A stretch of DNA of 64,000 bases from Anaerocolumna sp. MB42-C2 (GTDB lineage Bacteria > Bacillota > Clostridia > Lachnospirales > Lachnospiraceae). Under the pieces are notes generated by a model. The model searched no databases and had not been told where the DNA came from. It was given only the letters and a program-made list of their open reading frames with translations. Positions 49,000 to 57,388 of this stretch are shown one piece after another. Numbering within the stretch: position 1 is the stretch's first letter; each line of letters opens with the position of its first letter. Location of the stretch: assembly GCF_030913705.1 (NCBI RefSeq), contig NZ_CP133190.1:3557501-3621500 (forward strand). The letters are read 5' to 3'. The translations under genes were made by a program, and so were the position numbers.

Positions 49000-49164
49000 G
49001 TTACTATTTACTCCCAATGCCAAAAACAGCAGTGTTGTGAACAATAACATGCTAAGCAATGCACACAAATCGAGGAGGCAGCGTTCCTACGCTGCAATTC
49101 TCCGGTTTTATGTGACAATACACTCACATAAAACACGTAGCGTTTGTTACCTGTGAAAAGTAAC
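49000..49164. repeat. R1 interspersed repeat, copy C
   Basis: Terminal inverted repeats GTTACTATTTAC/GTGAAAAGTAAC (10 of 12), a perfect hairpin GCAGCG-TTCCTA-CGCTGC and a second stem TTTTATGTG/CACATAAAA. It fills most of the 398-bp gap 48879-49276; no gene is seen there. Confidence 0.8.
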
Positions 49165-49276
49165 GGAAAAGTTCTAATATAATAGAAAATAACATAGGGT
49201 CTGCTTGCTTTTTTTCCCATTAACATATAAAATAATATAAAATATAATAGGGTTGTTATATTCAGGGAGGTTTTTT

Positions 49277-49798
49277 GTGGAAAAGATTGTAATTGAAATG
49301 AAGCAATCAAAATCGATAAAACTAATGCTTATTGGATTTTTGTTATTATTACTTTCAATCTTTATATGGATATTAGGATTGAGAGAAAGGAAGATATTAG
49401 TATGGTTGACGGGGTTATTGTCAATGATGTTATCCTTTACCGGGTTTTTAATCTATTTAGGGAGGGTTTTGCAAAGGAAACCTTTATTAACCATCACATT
49501 TGACGGTATCATTGACAGTTCTTCCGTTAATTCTGTAGGTTATATACCCTTTCAGGATATTAAACGGTTTTGCATCGTTAACAATAATGGGCAAAAAGTA
49601 ATCGGTGTTATACCGAAAGATGAAAAATTTTTTACGGATAAATTATCGCCAATAAAACAACGTTTGGCTAAAAATAATATAGATAACCAGACACCCCCTT
49701 TTACAATCAGGGTAGATAAAGCAAAGGATATGTCCTTAGAAGACATCTATACTTTACTTACCAAAAGATTGAGTGATTACAGTAGTCTTTATGATTAA
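49277..49798 (+). CDS. STM3941-like membrane protein
   Basis: 173 residues. Two N-terminal hydrophobic helices (about 14-34 and 41-62), then a cytoplasmic PH-like beta domain (LLTITFDGIIDSSS, VGYIPFQDIKRF). GTG start 49277 follows GGGAGG. Family by overall layout, function unknown. Confidence 0.7.
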   Translation: MEKIVIEMKQSKSIKLMLIGFLLLLLSIFIWILGLRERKILVWLTGLLSMMLSFTGFLIYLGRVLQRKPLLTITFDGIIDSSSVNSVGYIPFQDIKRFCIVNNNGQKVIGVIPKDEKFFTDKLSPIKQRLAKNNIDNQTPPFTIRVDKAKDMSLEDIYTLLTKRLSDYSSLYD

Positions 49799-49882
49799 AA
49801 CAGTAACTTTTTTATTAAGCTTAACTTTTAAACGGCAGAAACTCTACATTTAACAGGAAAAACACAGAAAGGAATATTAAAG

Positions 49883-50533
49883 TTGAAACAATATATCTTA
49901 TTCGATTTAGACGGAACCATAACAAATCCGAAAGAGGGAATTACCAAATCTATTCAGTATGCACTTCACCGTATGGGAATTGAAGTGGAGGATCTGGATT
50001 CTTTATGTAAACATATCGGACCTCCCTTAAAATACGGGTTTATGGAATACTGGGGGTTTGGTGAAGAGGAAGCAGAACATGGAGTTGATCTGTACCGGGA
50101 ATACTATTCTGCTACCGGCATCTATGAAAATTATGAGTATGAGGGAATAAAGGAGTTATGCGAAAGCCTATCAAATTCCGGGAAAAAACTTATAATGGCT
50201 ACTTCGAAACCGGAAAAATTCGCGAGAATCATTATGGAACATTTCCATCTGGATACCTATTTTTTTGATATCTGCGGTGCAAGTATGGATAATAAGCGCT
50301 GCGAAAAGGGAGATGTGATCCGTTATGCGCTGGATAAGAATCATATAACTGACTTAGAGCAGGTTGTTATGGTGGGAGACCGCCTACACGATATAAAGGG
50401 AGCCTGGGAAAATAATATCGATTCTATCGGTGTTTTGTATGGATTCGGAAGCCGGGAAGAATTAGTGAAAGCCGGTGCTGGTAAAATCGTAGAAACGGTT
50501 GAAGATTTAAAAATTTTGTTACTGGAAGATTAA
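49883..50533 (+). CDS. HAD hydrolase, phosphoglycolate phosphatase-like
   Basis: 216 residues. Motif I FDLDGTITNP, motif II MATSKP, motif IV MVGDRLHDIKGA and a helical C1 cap, the PpaX/Gph branch. TTG start at 49883 with AAAGG upstream. Precedes exoA with a 52-nt gap, probably one operon. Substrate unproven. Confidence 0.9.
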   Translation: MKQYILFDLDGTITNPKEGITKSIQYALHRMGIEVEDLDSLCKHIGPPLKYGFMEYWGFGEEEAEHGVDLYREYYSATGIYENYEYEGIKELCESLSNSGKKLIMATSKPEKFARIIMEHFHLDTYFFDICGASMDNKRCEKGDVIRYALDKNHITDLEQVVMVGDRLHDIKGAWENNIDSIGVLYGFGSREELVKAGAGKIVETVEDLKILLLED

Positions 50534-50585
50534 AAGAAATATTTCCTGATTTAAGACCCGATAAAAGGGCAGATAGGAGCCGTAT

Positions 50586-51347
50586 ATGAAATTAATATCA
50601 TGGAATGTAAATGGATTAAGAGCATGTTTAACCAAGGGTTTTGAAGATTTCTTTCATCAGACCGATGCGGATGTGTTTTGCATACAGGAAACAAAAATGC
50701 AGCGGGAACAGGCCGACTTAAATTTCCCGGGATACACTCAGTATTGGAACAGTGCAGTAAAGAAAGGTTACTCCGGAACGGCAGTATTTACTAAGGCCGA
50801 ACCCTTATCCATAGCTTATGATCTCGGGCTTGATAAACATAATGAGGAGGGACGGTCCATTACCCTGGAGTTCGAGAATTTTTATCTGGTGACGGCTTAT
50901 ACGCCTAATGCACAAAGGGAATTGAAAAGAATCGATTACCGTATGGAATGGGAGGATGATTTCCGTAATTATCTGACTAAATTAGATGAGGTTAAACCGG
51001 TAATCCTTTGCGGCGATTTAAATGTTGCCCATAATGAAATTGATTTAAAAAATCCTAAATCCAATGTAGGAAACGCCGGATTCTCCGAGGAAGAACGAGG
51101 AAAGATGACGGAACTGTTAAACTGCGGATTTGTCGATTCTTTCCGTTACCTATATCCCGATATCACGGGAGCTTACACCTGGTGGTCCTATATGTTTCAC
51201 GCAAGAGAGAAGAATACAGGGTGGCGCATAGACTATTTTATCGTATCGGATAAAATTAAATCGAAAATAAAAGATGCAGTCATTCATAAGGATATCCTAG
51301 GAAGCGACCATTGTCCGGTAGAACTGGATATTTTGCTGGAAAATTAA
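50586..51347 (+). CDS. Exodeoxyribonuclease III (ExoA/Xth)
   Basis: 253 residues. The AP endonuclease/exonuclease III fold with SWNVNGLRA, IQETKM (catalytic Glu), CGDLNVAHNEIDL, and the C-terminal SDHCPVEL His-Asp pair. Base-excision repair of abasic sites. AGGAGCC before the ATG. Confidence 0.96.
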   Translation: MKLISWNVNGLRACLTKGFEDFFHQTDADVFCIQETKMQREQADLNFPGYTQYWNSAVKKGYSGTAVFTKAEPLSIAYDLGLDKHNEEGRSITLEFENFYLVTAYTPNAQRELKRIDYRMEWEDDFRNYLTKLDEVKPVILCGDLNVAHNEIDLKNPKSNVGNAGFSEEERGKMTELLNCGFVDSFRYLYPDITGAYTWWSYMFHAREKNTGWRIDYFIVSDKIKSKIKDAVIHKDILGSDHCPVELDILLEN

Positions 51348-51361
51348 TTAAATTAGATTAA

Positions 51362-51435
51362 TAGGATTGCGAAATGCCAAAATTCGTATGAATTGTATGG
51401 AATATTAAGACAACTATATTGTTTCGCAATAACCT
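51362..51435 (+). repeat. R2 leader hairpin element, copy 2
   Basis: Arms ATTGCGAAA (51366-51374) and TTTCGCAAT (51422-51430), 3' block ACTATATTGTTTCGCAAT then AACCTA. Ends 33 nt before the cyclase start. Confidence 0.7.
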
Positions 51436-51467
51436 AAAATTAGATTAATCCGAAAAGGAGTTTTACC

Positions 51468-52040
51468 ATGAAGATTTATGATATAACCCAGGAATTATTT
51501 ACAAGTGTGGTATATCCGGGAGATGTGCCGCCTACTTTTATACGGAAATTAAATATGAAAGAGGGTGCATCCTGTAATGTAACGGTATTAAATATGTGCG
51601 CCCATAACGGTACTCATATTGATGCACCATATCATTTTTATGAGGGTGCAAGAAGCATTGAAGAACTGGATTTAACAAAATGCATCGGTAACTGCAGTGT
51701 GGTTCAATTTGATAAGCAGCCTGATGTGGAACAAATGAAGCAGGTACTTGAAAAGAGTGAAAAAAAATTATTATTAAAGGGTAATGTTGTTGTTACTATT
51801 GAACTTGCCAGATTAATGAATGAATATAACCTGGAACTAATCGGAATTGAGGGGCAAAGTGTAGGACCCGTGGAAGCACCGAGAGAAGTGCATCTTGAAT
51901 TACTTGGCAAAGAAGTGGTAGTTTTAGAAGGCGCGAGATTAAATGAGGTGGAGGAGGGTAATTACTTTTTATCCGCAGCGCCGGTTAAGTTAGGCGGAAG
52001 TGACGGTGCTCCCTGCAGGGCGGTACTGATTGAATTATAA
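51468..52040 (+). CDS. Cyclase/kynurenine formamidase-like metal hydrolase
   Basis: 190 residues. Contains the family signature HNGTHIDAPYHF (metal-binding HxGTHxD) and EGQSVGPVEAPREVH. Zn or Mn amide hydrolase family; no tryptophan genes nearby, so the substrate is unclear. AAAAGGAG before the ATG; R2 copy 2 in its leader. Followed by an M42 peptidase 25 nt downstream. Confidence 0.9.
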   Translation: MKIYDITQELFTSVVYPGDVPPTFIRKLNMKEGASCNVTVLNMCAHNGTHIDAPYHFYEGARSIEELDLTKCIGNCSVVQFDKQPDVEQMKQVLEKSEKKLLLKGNVVVTIELARLMNEYNLELIGIEGQSVGPVEAPREVHLELLGKEVVVLEGARLNEVEEGNYFLSAAPVKLGGSDGAPCRAVLIEL

Positions 52041-52065
52041 GGGATAGACTGGAGCAAAATTAATT

Positions 52066-53088
52066 ATGGATACAATGAAGTATATCATTAAAACACTGGG
52101 AACTTTAGTTAATATACCCAGCCCGTCAGGTTATACAAAAGAAGTTATGGAATTTGTAAAAGATCAGGCAGAGGGATTTGGATTTCAGTGTGAAAGCAGT
52201 AAAAAAGGCGGATTAGTTATATCTGTTAACGGTATAAAGGATGAGACATTAGGATTGTCAGCACATGTGGATACGTTAGGTGCCATGGTTCGTTCTATAT
52301 CAAGGGAGGGAATGCTCCGGTTTACTATGGTAGGCGGTTATACCATGCAGAGTATCGAGGGCTGTTATTGCAAGATACATACCAGGGACGGGAAAGTCTA
52401 TACCGGCACCATATTGTCAAAAAGTCCTTCCGTACATAGTTATGATGATGCCAGAACTTTGGAACGAAATGAAAGAAATATGGAAATCCGAATCGATGAA
52501 GTAATAAAAAGCAAAGATGACGTTATAAAATTGGGTATTAACAGCGGTGATTATGTTAGCTTTGACGCTGATTTTGAATTTACAGACAAAGGTTTTATAA
52601 AATCCAGGCATTTAGATGATAAAGCCTCTGTAGCGGTTTTACTTGGACTGCTTAAGGACATATCAGAGGGAGGGTTAAAGCCAAAAAGAAATATGAAACT
52701 TCTAATCAGTAATTATGAGGAAGTAGGTTTTGGCGCCAGTTGGATACCGGAGGATATTACAGAGTTTATTGCAGTTGATATGGGAGCTATCGGTGATGAT
52801 TTAAATGGTTCGGAATATACAGTATCTATCTGCGCCAAGGACTCTTCCGGTCCCTATGACTATGATTTAACTACCAGCCTGATTAATCTGGCTAAAGAAA
52901 ATCGTATTGATTATGTGGTAGATGTATTTCCTCACTACGGTTCCGATGTATCGGCTGCCATCCGGGGTGGGTTTAATATAAAAGGAGCGTTAATCGGACA
53001 AGGAATTCATGCATCCCACGGAATGGAAAGAACTCATATTAATTCACTGAAAAATACATTAAAATTATTAAAGGCTTATATCTTATAA
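52066..53088 (+). CDS. M42-family aminopeptidase
   Basis: 340 residues. Metal ligands in SAHVDTLG, RHLDDKAS, EEVGFG, VDMG and GQGIHASHGMERTH fit the M42 glutamyl/leucyl aminopeptidase (TET) family with two metals. Its final 48 bp (53033-53080) recurs exactly at 57231-57278. Cytoplasmic peptide turnover; coupled with the cyclase gene. Confidence 0.93.
   Translation: MDTMKYIIKTLGTLVNIPSPSGYTKEVMEFVKDQAEGFGFQCESSKKGGLVISVNGIKDETLGLSAHVDTLGAMVRSISREGMLRFTMVGGYTMQSIEGCYCKIHTRDGKVYTGTILSKSPSVHSYDDARTLERNERNMEIRIDEVIKSKDDVIKLGINSGDYVSFDADFEFTDKGFIKSRHLDDKASVAVLLGLLKDISEGGLKPKRNMKLLISNYEEVGFGASWIPEDITEFIAVDMGAIGDDLNGSEYTVSICAKDSSGPYDYDLTTSLINLAKENRIDYVVDVFPHYGSDVSAAIRGGFNIKGALIGQGIHASHGMERTHINSLKNTLKLLKAYIL
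53033..53080. repeat. 48-bp direct repeat DR-left
   Basis: Coding sequence of the M42 C terminus, identical to 57231-57278. With the right copy it brackets 4.15 kb holding the sigma-factor module. Confidence 0.9.
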
Positions 53089-53092
53089 AAAT

Positions 53093-53164
53093 TAAGGAGC
53101 TGTTACAAAATTTATAAAATTCCTCATTTGATATTGAATTATAATTTTTTGCAACAACTCCTTA
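53093..53164 (+). terminator. Long hairpin after the M42 gene
   Basis: Arms TAAGGAG-TGTT-CAAAA / TTTTG-AACA-CTCCTTA with two mismatches, immediately after the M42 stop. Likely terminator or boundary structure. Confidence 0.6.
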
Positions 53165-53200
53165 CATTTGTGTGTATTAATATTAAAGATACAGAGTCTA

Positions 53201-53341
53201 AAACTACTTGATGAAGTAGAACAGGAAGAGGAGTTTAAAATATACCGGTACACTATCTGCAATCTGGCAGATGAAATATTTGCTAAAAGCTTTCGCTGTA
53301 AATACGTTGACATCGGAAATGATGTGGCAAGTGTTTTCTAA
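53201..53341 (+). pseudogene. Short C-terminal remnant, possibly of an AraC/YesN-type regulator
   Basis: A 46-codon open stretch KLLDEVEQEEEFKIYRYTIC and onward to TAA 53339-53341, with no start or ribosome binding site, resembles a fragment of a membrane AraC-type regulator. Identification is weak. The rest of 53342-53548 shows nothing. Confidence 0.3.
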
Positions 53342-53548
53342 TGACAATAGAAGTTATTACTAATTTTATACCAATTACACACCCAATTAAAAATAAAATT
53401 ATTATAGACAACTTTTTTTTTAATTTCCTGATGTTCTCCTAATTATTGTATTAAATTTATCGGATGTTACTGCAACAAATTACGAACACAGATGGAATAA
53501 GTTGTCTACATAAAAGTTTTAATACGTAACGGAAAAATACTTAATTTT

Positions 53549-53989
53549 TTATTCTGCAGTTTTTGGTGTAGATGTAACAGCCTTAATTTCATATCCGCCA
53601 TCATTCTCAACATAAAATTCTACATAAATGCGATATTGGGTTCCAGTAGTACCATAATAGTATGTATCATAAATATAAGTACCGGTATCATAGAGATAGT
53701 CATCTGTTACTAAGACATCTACACTTTGCCAATATCCATTTTTCTTGGCTTGTATCTCCAGCGTTATTATTCCGAGTTTATCAACTATTCGTGTGGCACC
53801 TATCTTGTTTTCCAGTAAAAGCTTACCGTCACTTTCTGGAAAAATATTTACGCTGGTAGAACGGATATATTTACTGGCTTGGGGCGACAATATATCATCG
53901 GTAGCAGCATATATATCCATTGGGAAACATGTAAAACAGAGTATAACAGATAATAACATAATGATTGTTTTTTTACAGTTCTTATTCAT
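53549..53989 (-). CDS. Secreted protein of unknown function (DUF6147-like)
   Basis: 146 residues. Signal peptide (about 1-28, cleavage near IYAATDD), then a Tyr-rich beta-type domain beginning LSPQASKYIRSTSVNIFPES, resembling small Clostridial secreted proteins of the DUF6147 type. Its start overlaps the anti-sigma gene by eight nt. It is probably released by the same regulatory module. Confidence 0.7.
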   Translation of the reverse strand: MNKNCKKTIIMLLSVILCFTCFPMDIYAATDDILSPQASKYIRSTSVNIFPESDGKLLLENKIGATRIVDKLGIITLEIQAKKNGYWQSVDVLVTDDYLYDTGTYIYDTYYYGTTGTQYRIYVEFYVENDGGYEIKAVTSTPKTAE

Positions 53990-54863
53990 TATTTTTAACC
54001 TCCATATGATTTATAATTTTTTTGATTTCATCTGCCGAAATGTCTCCGTTAACATTATAGATTGTATTAGAGTCATTCCAGATTGCTTGTATCTGGTTTT
54101 CGTTTTCTAATATATAATATTGTTCACCATCCTTTTTGTAAATTTCAACAAGCCTATCATCTTTTTCATATGAGATGTCAGAGCCCTGATTTTCAACATA
54201 AATAGTATAATCAAAAATAATAACACTATTATCCTTGATTTCATTATCATAATATAACAGTATATTGATACTATCTTTTCTATTGTATTTTTCTACATAC
54301 TTAAAAGAAAAGCCGTCAGGCAGCCATCCGGGTAGCAAAGGTTTTGGATTGATATCTTTAAAAGCTTCTTTAATGTTTGTATCAATCACTCTGCTGGTAA
54401 CATTATTTCCTGGTGCTTCCGATTTTGGCTGAGTAAATAAGTTAAAGTTATCTGCCCCCCAGTTAGATACGACGTCTATAATATTAAAACCAAAAGAATA
54501 GGCAAGCACATTTGAAAGGGAAAGCACTAATAAAATACTAGCCACTGTCATTGAGGCTATTTTCAAAAAGTGTTTTCTCTTTCCTGTTTTATACCCTTTT
54601 TTATATTGTGATTCAATATTTTGCCGTGTTATCATTATTTTCTCTTCTGAAATCTGCTCATTATCACCCTCAATTAAATTAATGGTATCCACGCATTCTT
54701 TTATTAAATCTGTATCCATACTAAATTCATCTTCTTCTGAAGCTTGATACAATAATTTATACAATCTATCTCTTGTGGCAATATCATTATCTTTTTCTAA
54801 ATAGATTGATTTTATAATATCAGCATTTGATTTCTCATTACTAGTGTTTTTCTTGTTGGTCAT
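53982..54863 (-). CDS. DUF4367 anti-sigma factor-like membrane protein
   Basis: 293 residues. A cytoplasmic N-terminal region (~100 residues), one membrane helix (about 103-122, IASMTVASILLVLSLSNVLAY) and an outside DUF4367 domain (PGWLPDGFSF, DGEQYYILENENQIQAIW). This is the layout of anti-sigma factors paired with ECF sigma genes in Clostridia. It follows the sigma gene by 80 nt. Confidence 0.85.
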   Translation of the reverse strand: MTNKKNTSNEKSNADIIKSIYLEKDNDIATRDRLYKLLYQASEEDEFSMDTDLIKECVDTINLIEGDNEQISEEKIMITRQNIESQYKKGYKTGKRKHFLKIASMTVASILLVLSLSNVLAYSFGFNIIDVVSNWGADNFNLFTQPKSEAPGNNVTSRVIDTNIKEAFKDINPKPLLPGWLPDGFSFKYVEKYNRKDSINILLYYDNEIKDNSVIIFDYTIYVENQGSDISYEKDDRLVEIYKKDGEQYYILENENQIQAIWNDSNTIYNVNGDISADEIKKIINHMEVKNNE

Positions 54864-54943
54864 GTCTGAGAACTCCTTTCGTATTTACCATCTAATAAGT
54901 ATATAGCTATAATTAAGCAAAATCACATATATAAAAAAATTAT

Positions 54944-55492
54944 TTACAATTTATCCAGATATGTATGAATAATGTTTTTTATTTTTTTATTTAAACGATA
55001 GATTCTAGTGGTTACTGCAGTAGTAGAAATATTGTATTTATTGGATAAATCAATTATTTGTAGATGTTTTTTGTAGTAAGCGTTATAAAGATCACGTTCC
55101 TGATTGCTCAAAGATTTTAATACGTCTAAAGCCAACTGTTCAACATTAATATCTTCTTCAAAAAGTTTTTCAATATTATTGTCTAAAACCGCCAAAGAAG
55201 TAAATGATTCTTCATCAAAAATTACTTCGTATTTTCTAATAACATGCTGTTTTCTTAAAAAAGAATTAATTTGATTTCTGGAAGTAGTATAAAGCCATCC
55301 TTCTATATTAGGATGAGTTTTTAATTTTGTTATTTGCTTTCTAGCTTCTAAAAAAGTATTCTGAGTACACTCTTCTGCAAAATCAGAATTATACCCATAT
55401 AATAATTTTTTACAAAAGTTATATATTTTTGAATAATGTCGATTACATAATTCTTCAAAAAATTCGCTGTCACTATTGTTCTTTACCCCCAT
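54944..55492 (-). CDS. ECF-type RNA polymerase sigma factor
   Basis: 182 residues. Region 2 (FFEELCNRHYSKIYNFCKKL, EGWLYTTSRNQINSFLRK) and region 4 (LSNQERDLYNAYYKKHLQI ... TTAVTTRIYRLNKKI). Start at ATG 55492, preceded by AAGGAGG; the frame upstream to 55567 crosses the promoter. It probably directs the module's secreted protein genes. Confidence 0.9.
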   Translation of the reverse strand: MGVKNNSDSEFFEELCNRHYSKIYNFCKKLLYGYNSDFAEECTQNTFLEARKQITKLKTHPNIEGWLYTTSRNQINSFLRKQHVIRKYEVIFDEESFTSLAVLDNNIEKLFEEDINVEQLALDVLKSLSNQERDLYNAYYKKHLQIIDLSNKYNISTTAVTTRIYRLNKKIKNIIHTYLDKL

Positions 55493-55528
55493 ATTAACCT
55501 CCTTATCTAAACAAGTAGATGCAGTTTT

Positions 55529-55557
55529 ATTATAGGATAATTTCTTAAAAATGTAAA
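55529..55557 (-). promoter_or_regulatory. Sigma-A promoter of the ECF sigma gene
   Basis: Minus strand -35 TTTACA, 17-bp spacer, perfect -10 TATAAT (55529-55534), 37 nt before the start codon. It implies housekeeping rather than autoregulated transcription. The rest of 55558-55810 has no gene; a possible ECF-like TGAAAC element at 55614 faces right. Confidence 0.75.
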
Positions 55558-55810
55558 CATATTCCATATAATCTTTATTTTCAAGACAAAATCCTAAAAA
55601 TTCTAAAATTATGAAACAATTCGATTAATTCCATGAGTCTATTACTAGACATGAACAATGAAATCATAAGTTGATAAAATAATTTCTAAGTTACATGTGA
55701 TTTTAACAATGTCAAGCGATATACTATATGACAGAATAAATATCTATTTTGTTGATTATATTAAATAGTACACATGGCTTTTGCAGAGTGGGTATATGAA
55801 AGGAGAATAA

Positions 55811-55849
55811 ATGTCGAAAATTAGTCCGCCAATATTTTTTGTTTTTTAA
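55811..55849 (+). CDS. Possible 12-residue leader peptide
   Basis: MSKISPPIFFVF after GAAAGGAGAATAA, a strong ribosome binding site. It lies 63 nt before the secreted protein start. The PP pair and hydrophobic run could slow ribosomes. Too short for certainty. Confidence 0.4.
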   Translation: MSKISPPIFFVF

Positions 55850-55912
55850 GATGCTTTATATTAAGAAATAATGATGTTATGGGAACAAAATATCAAAGAA
55901 AGTGACATAATA

Positions 55913-56386
55913 ATGAAAAAAAGATCAAAAAATGTAAACTTGTTATTAGTAGGAATAGGAATAATTTTAGTTTTATCAATATCGGTATTAGTCAATCAAA
56001 GTAAGGCTGCTGAAAAATCAAATGTTAACGAGACAGAATCATTATCAAATTTGTTAACGACGTATAATATAACAGTTGCCGGTTCCAATTCAGAATTGAC
56101 GCATTTTCAGTTATCAGGACTTCTTGATTTAATAGATAGTGAATATTCTGCTGTATTAGCAAAATATGATGAAAAGCTATCAAAAATGAAAGGAAATATA
56201 AAAATAACGCCGGAAGAAATTTTAGAACTGGATTATTATTCTATGACACCTGAGGAACAAGAAGCATTCCTTTTAAAGGCTAAAAATCAAAAGGTAAATA
56301 TAAGTAGTAAGGATGGTGCTCTTTTAATATCTTATAATGTAAATGTAGATGATACAGTTGAAGCATCAGAATTATTAGAAAAGTAA
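55913..56386 (+). CDS. Exported protein, unknown, paralogue 1
   Basis: 157 residues from ATG 55913 (a longer frame starts at 55871 without a better ribosome binding site). N-terminal signal/anchor helix (about residues 9-27), then a domain shared with the next gene: NLLTTYNITVAGS, ITPEEILELDYYSMTPEEQE and LISYN. No cysteine, no known motif. Recognised in no family. Sits divergently from the sigma gene and before its paralogue with a 51-nt gap. Confidence 0.7.
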   Translation: MKKRSKNVNLLLVGIGIILVLSISVLVNQSKAAEKSNVNETESLSNLLTTYNITVAGSNSELTHFQLSGLLDLIDSEYSAVLAKYDEKLSKMKGNIKITPEEILELDYYSMTPEEQEAFLLKAKNQKVNISSKDGALLISYNVNVDDTVEASELLEK

Positions 56387-56437
56387 ACCTGTTGGTTGGT
56401 CTCTACCAACCAACATACATAACAGGAGGATAAGATA

Positions 56438-57229
56438 ATGAAAAATATTTTAAAACTTACAGTTGTGTTAGTATTGGTTATTACTTTATTTATGCCGGTT
56501 ACTGCTATGGCAGCGGATGTATTAAATGTTCAAGAAACAGAAGCATTTTCAAATTTGTTAACAACTCATAACATAACCGTTATCGGTTCAGATGCAGAAA
56601 TGACAAAATTTCAAATAGCAGGACTTAGTGATATGCTAAAAAAAGATAATACTTCTGCTATAACAAAATATAACAATAAATTGTTAACAAAGGCAGACCG
56701 TATGAAAATAACACCGAAAGAAATTTTGGAACTACATTATTATTCTCTAACACCTGAGGAACAAAAAGAATTTCTTTCAAAAGTTACTAATCAAGTAGTG
56801 AATATAAATACAAGTAAAGATGGTATTATTTTAATATCTTATAATATAAATAAACTGTCGGTAAAAGCGACTAAAAAATATACCTCAGCTCATGAGGGCA
56901 CAATAAAAATGCAAGATACCAATACTGGAGAATGGGGTAAAGCGGTAATTGAATTAACTGGATATTTTACCAAAACCACATCCGGAAAAAAATGGACAAT
57001 CGTTAATGATGAGGATGATTACGATTTAGATGAAAATAGTGAATTACCAGTACAGATCTTATCAACTACAATTTATCCTGGTTATGGTTATGAGGGATCA
57101 GGAACCTATCATGGCAATGAAATAAACTGTCAAAGCTTTACACAAGTTGCTTGCGGATTTAACGATTCATCATTAAGTATATATGTTTATCCAAATAGTT
57201 CATATAATTATGCAACAATTGGTGATTAA
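56438..57229 (+). CDS. Secreted protein, unknown, paralogue 2 with C-terminal extension
   Basis: 263 residues. Signal peptide (about 1-26, cleaved after TAMAA), then the shared domain (NLLTTHNITVIGS, ITPKEILELHYYSLTPEEQ), then about 110 extra residues of Tyr- and Thr-rich beta-type sequence (GYGYEGSGTYHGNE). AGGAGG before the ATG. The stop is one base before DR-right. A short paralogue plus a longer one suggest a gene family of surface or toxin/immunity type, unproven. Confidence 0.75.
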   Translation: MKNILKLTVVLVLVITLFMPVTAMAADVLNVQETEAFSNLLTTHNITVIGSDAEMTKFQIAGLSDMLKKDNTSAITKYNNKLLTKADRMKITPKEILELHYYSLTPEEQKEFLSKVTNQVVNINTSKDGIILISYNINKLSVKATKKYTSAHEGTIKMQDTNTGEWGKAVIELTGYFTKTTSGKKWTIVNDEDDYDLDENSELPVQILSTTIYPGYGYEGSGTYHGNEINCQSFTQVACGFNDSSLSIYVYPNSSYNYATIGD

Positions 57230-57230
57230 T

Positions 57231-57278
57231 CTCATATTAATTCACTGAAAAATACATTAAAATTATTAAAGGCTTATA
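57231..57278. repeat. 48-bp direct repeat DR-right
   Basis: Exact copy of the M42 3' end. Read in the peptidase frame it goes on to its own stop (LLKAYTL then TAA), so it is the terminus of a peptidase-like gene, not a random copy. Confidence 0.9.
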
Positions 57279-57339
57279 CTCTGTAACGTGTAAATATCTT
57301 GTACAGAATGTAAGTATGTAAATAAGGCTGAAAATGAAA

Positions 57340-57360
57340 TGCTCCCTGTATCAGGGAGCA
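57340..57360. terminator. Terminator between module and subtilase
   Basis: Perfect stem TGCTCCCTG/CAGGGAGCA with a three-base loop, then TTCTT. Confidence 0.8.
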
Positions 57361-57388
57361 TTCTTATGTTCGGAAAGTCTTGGCATGA

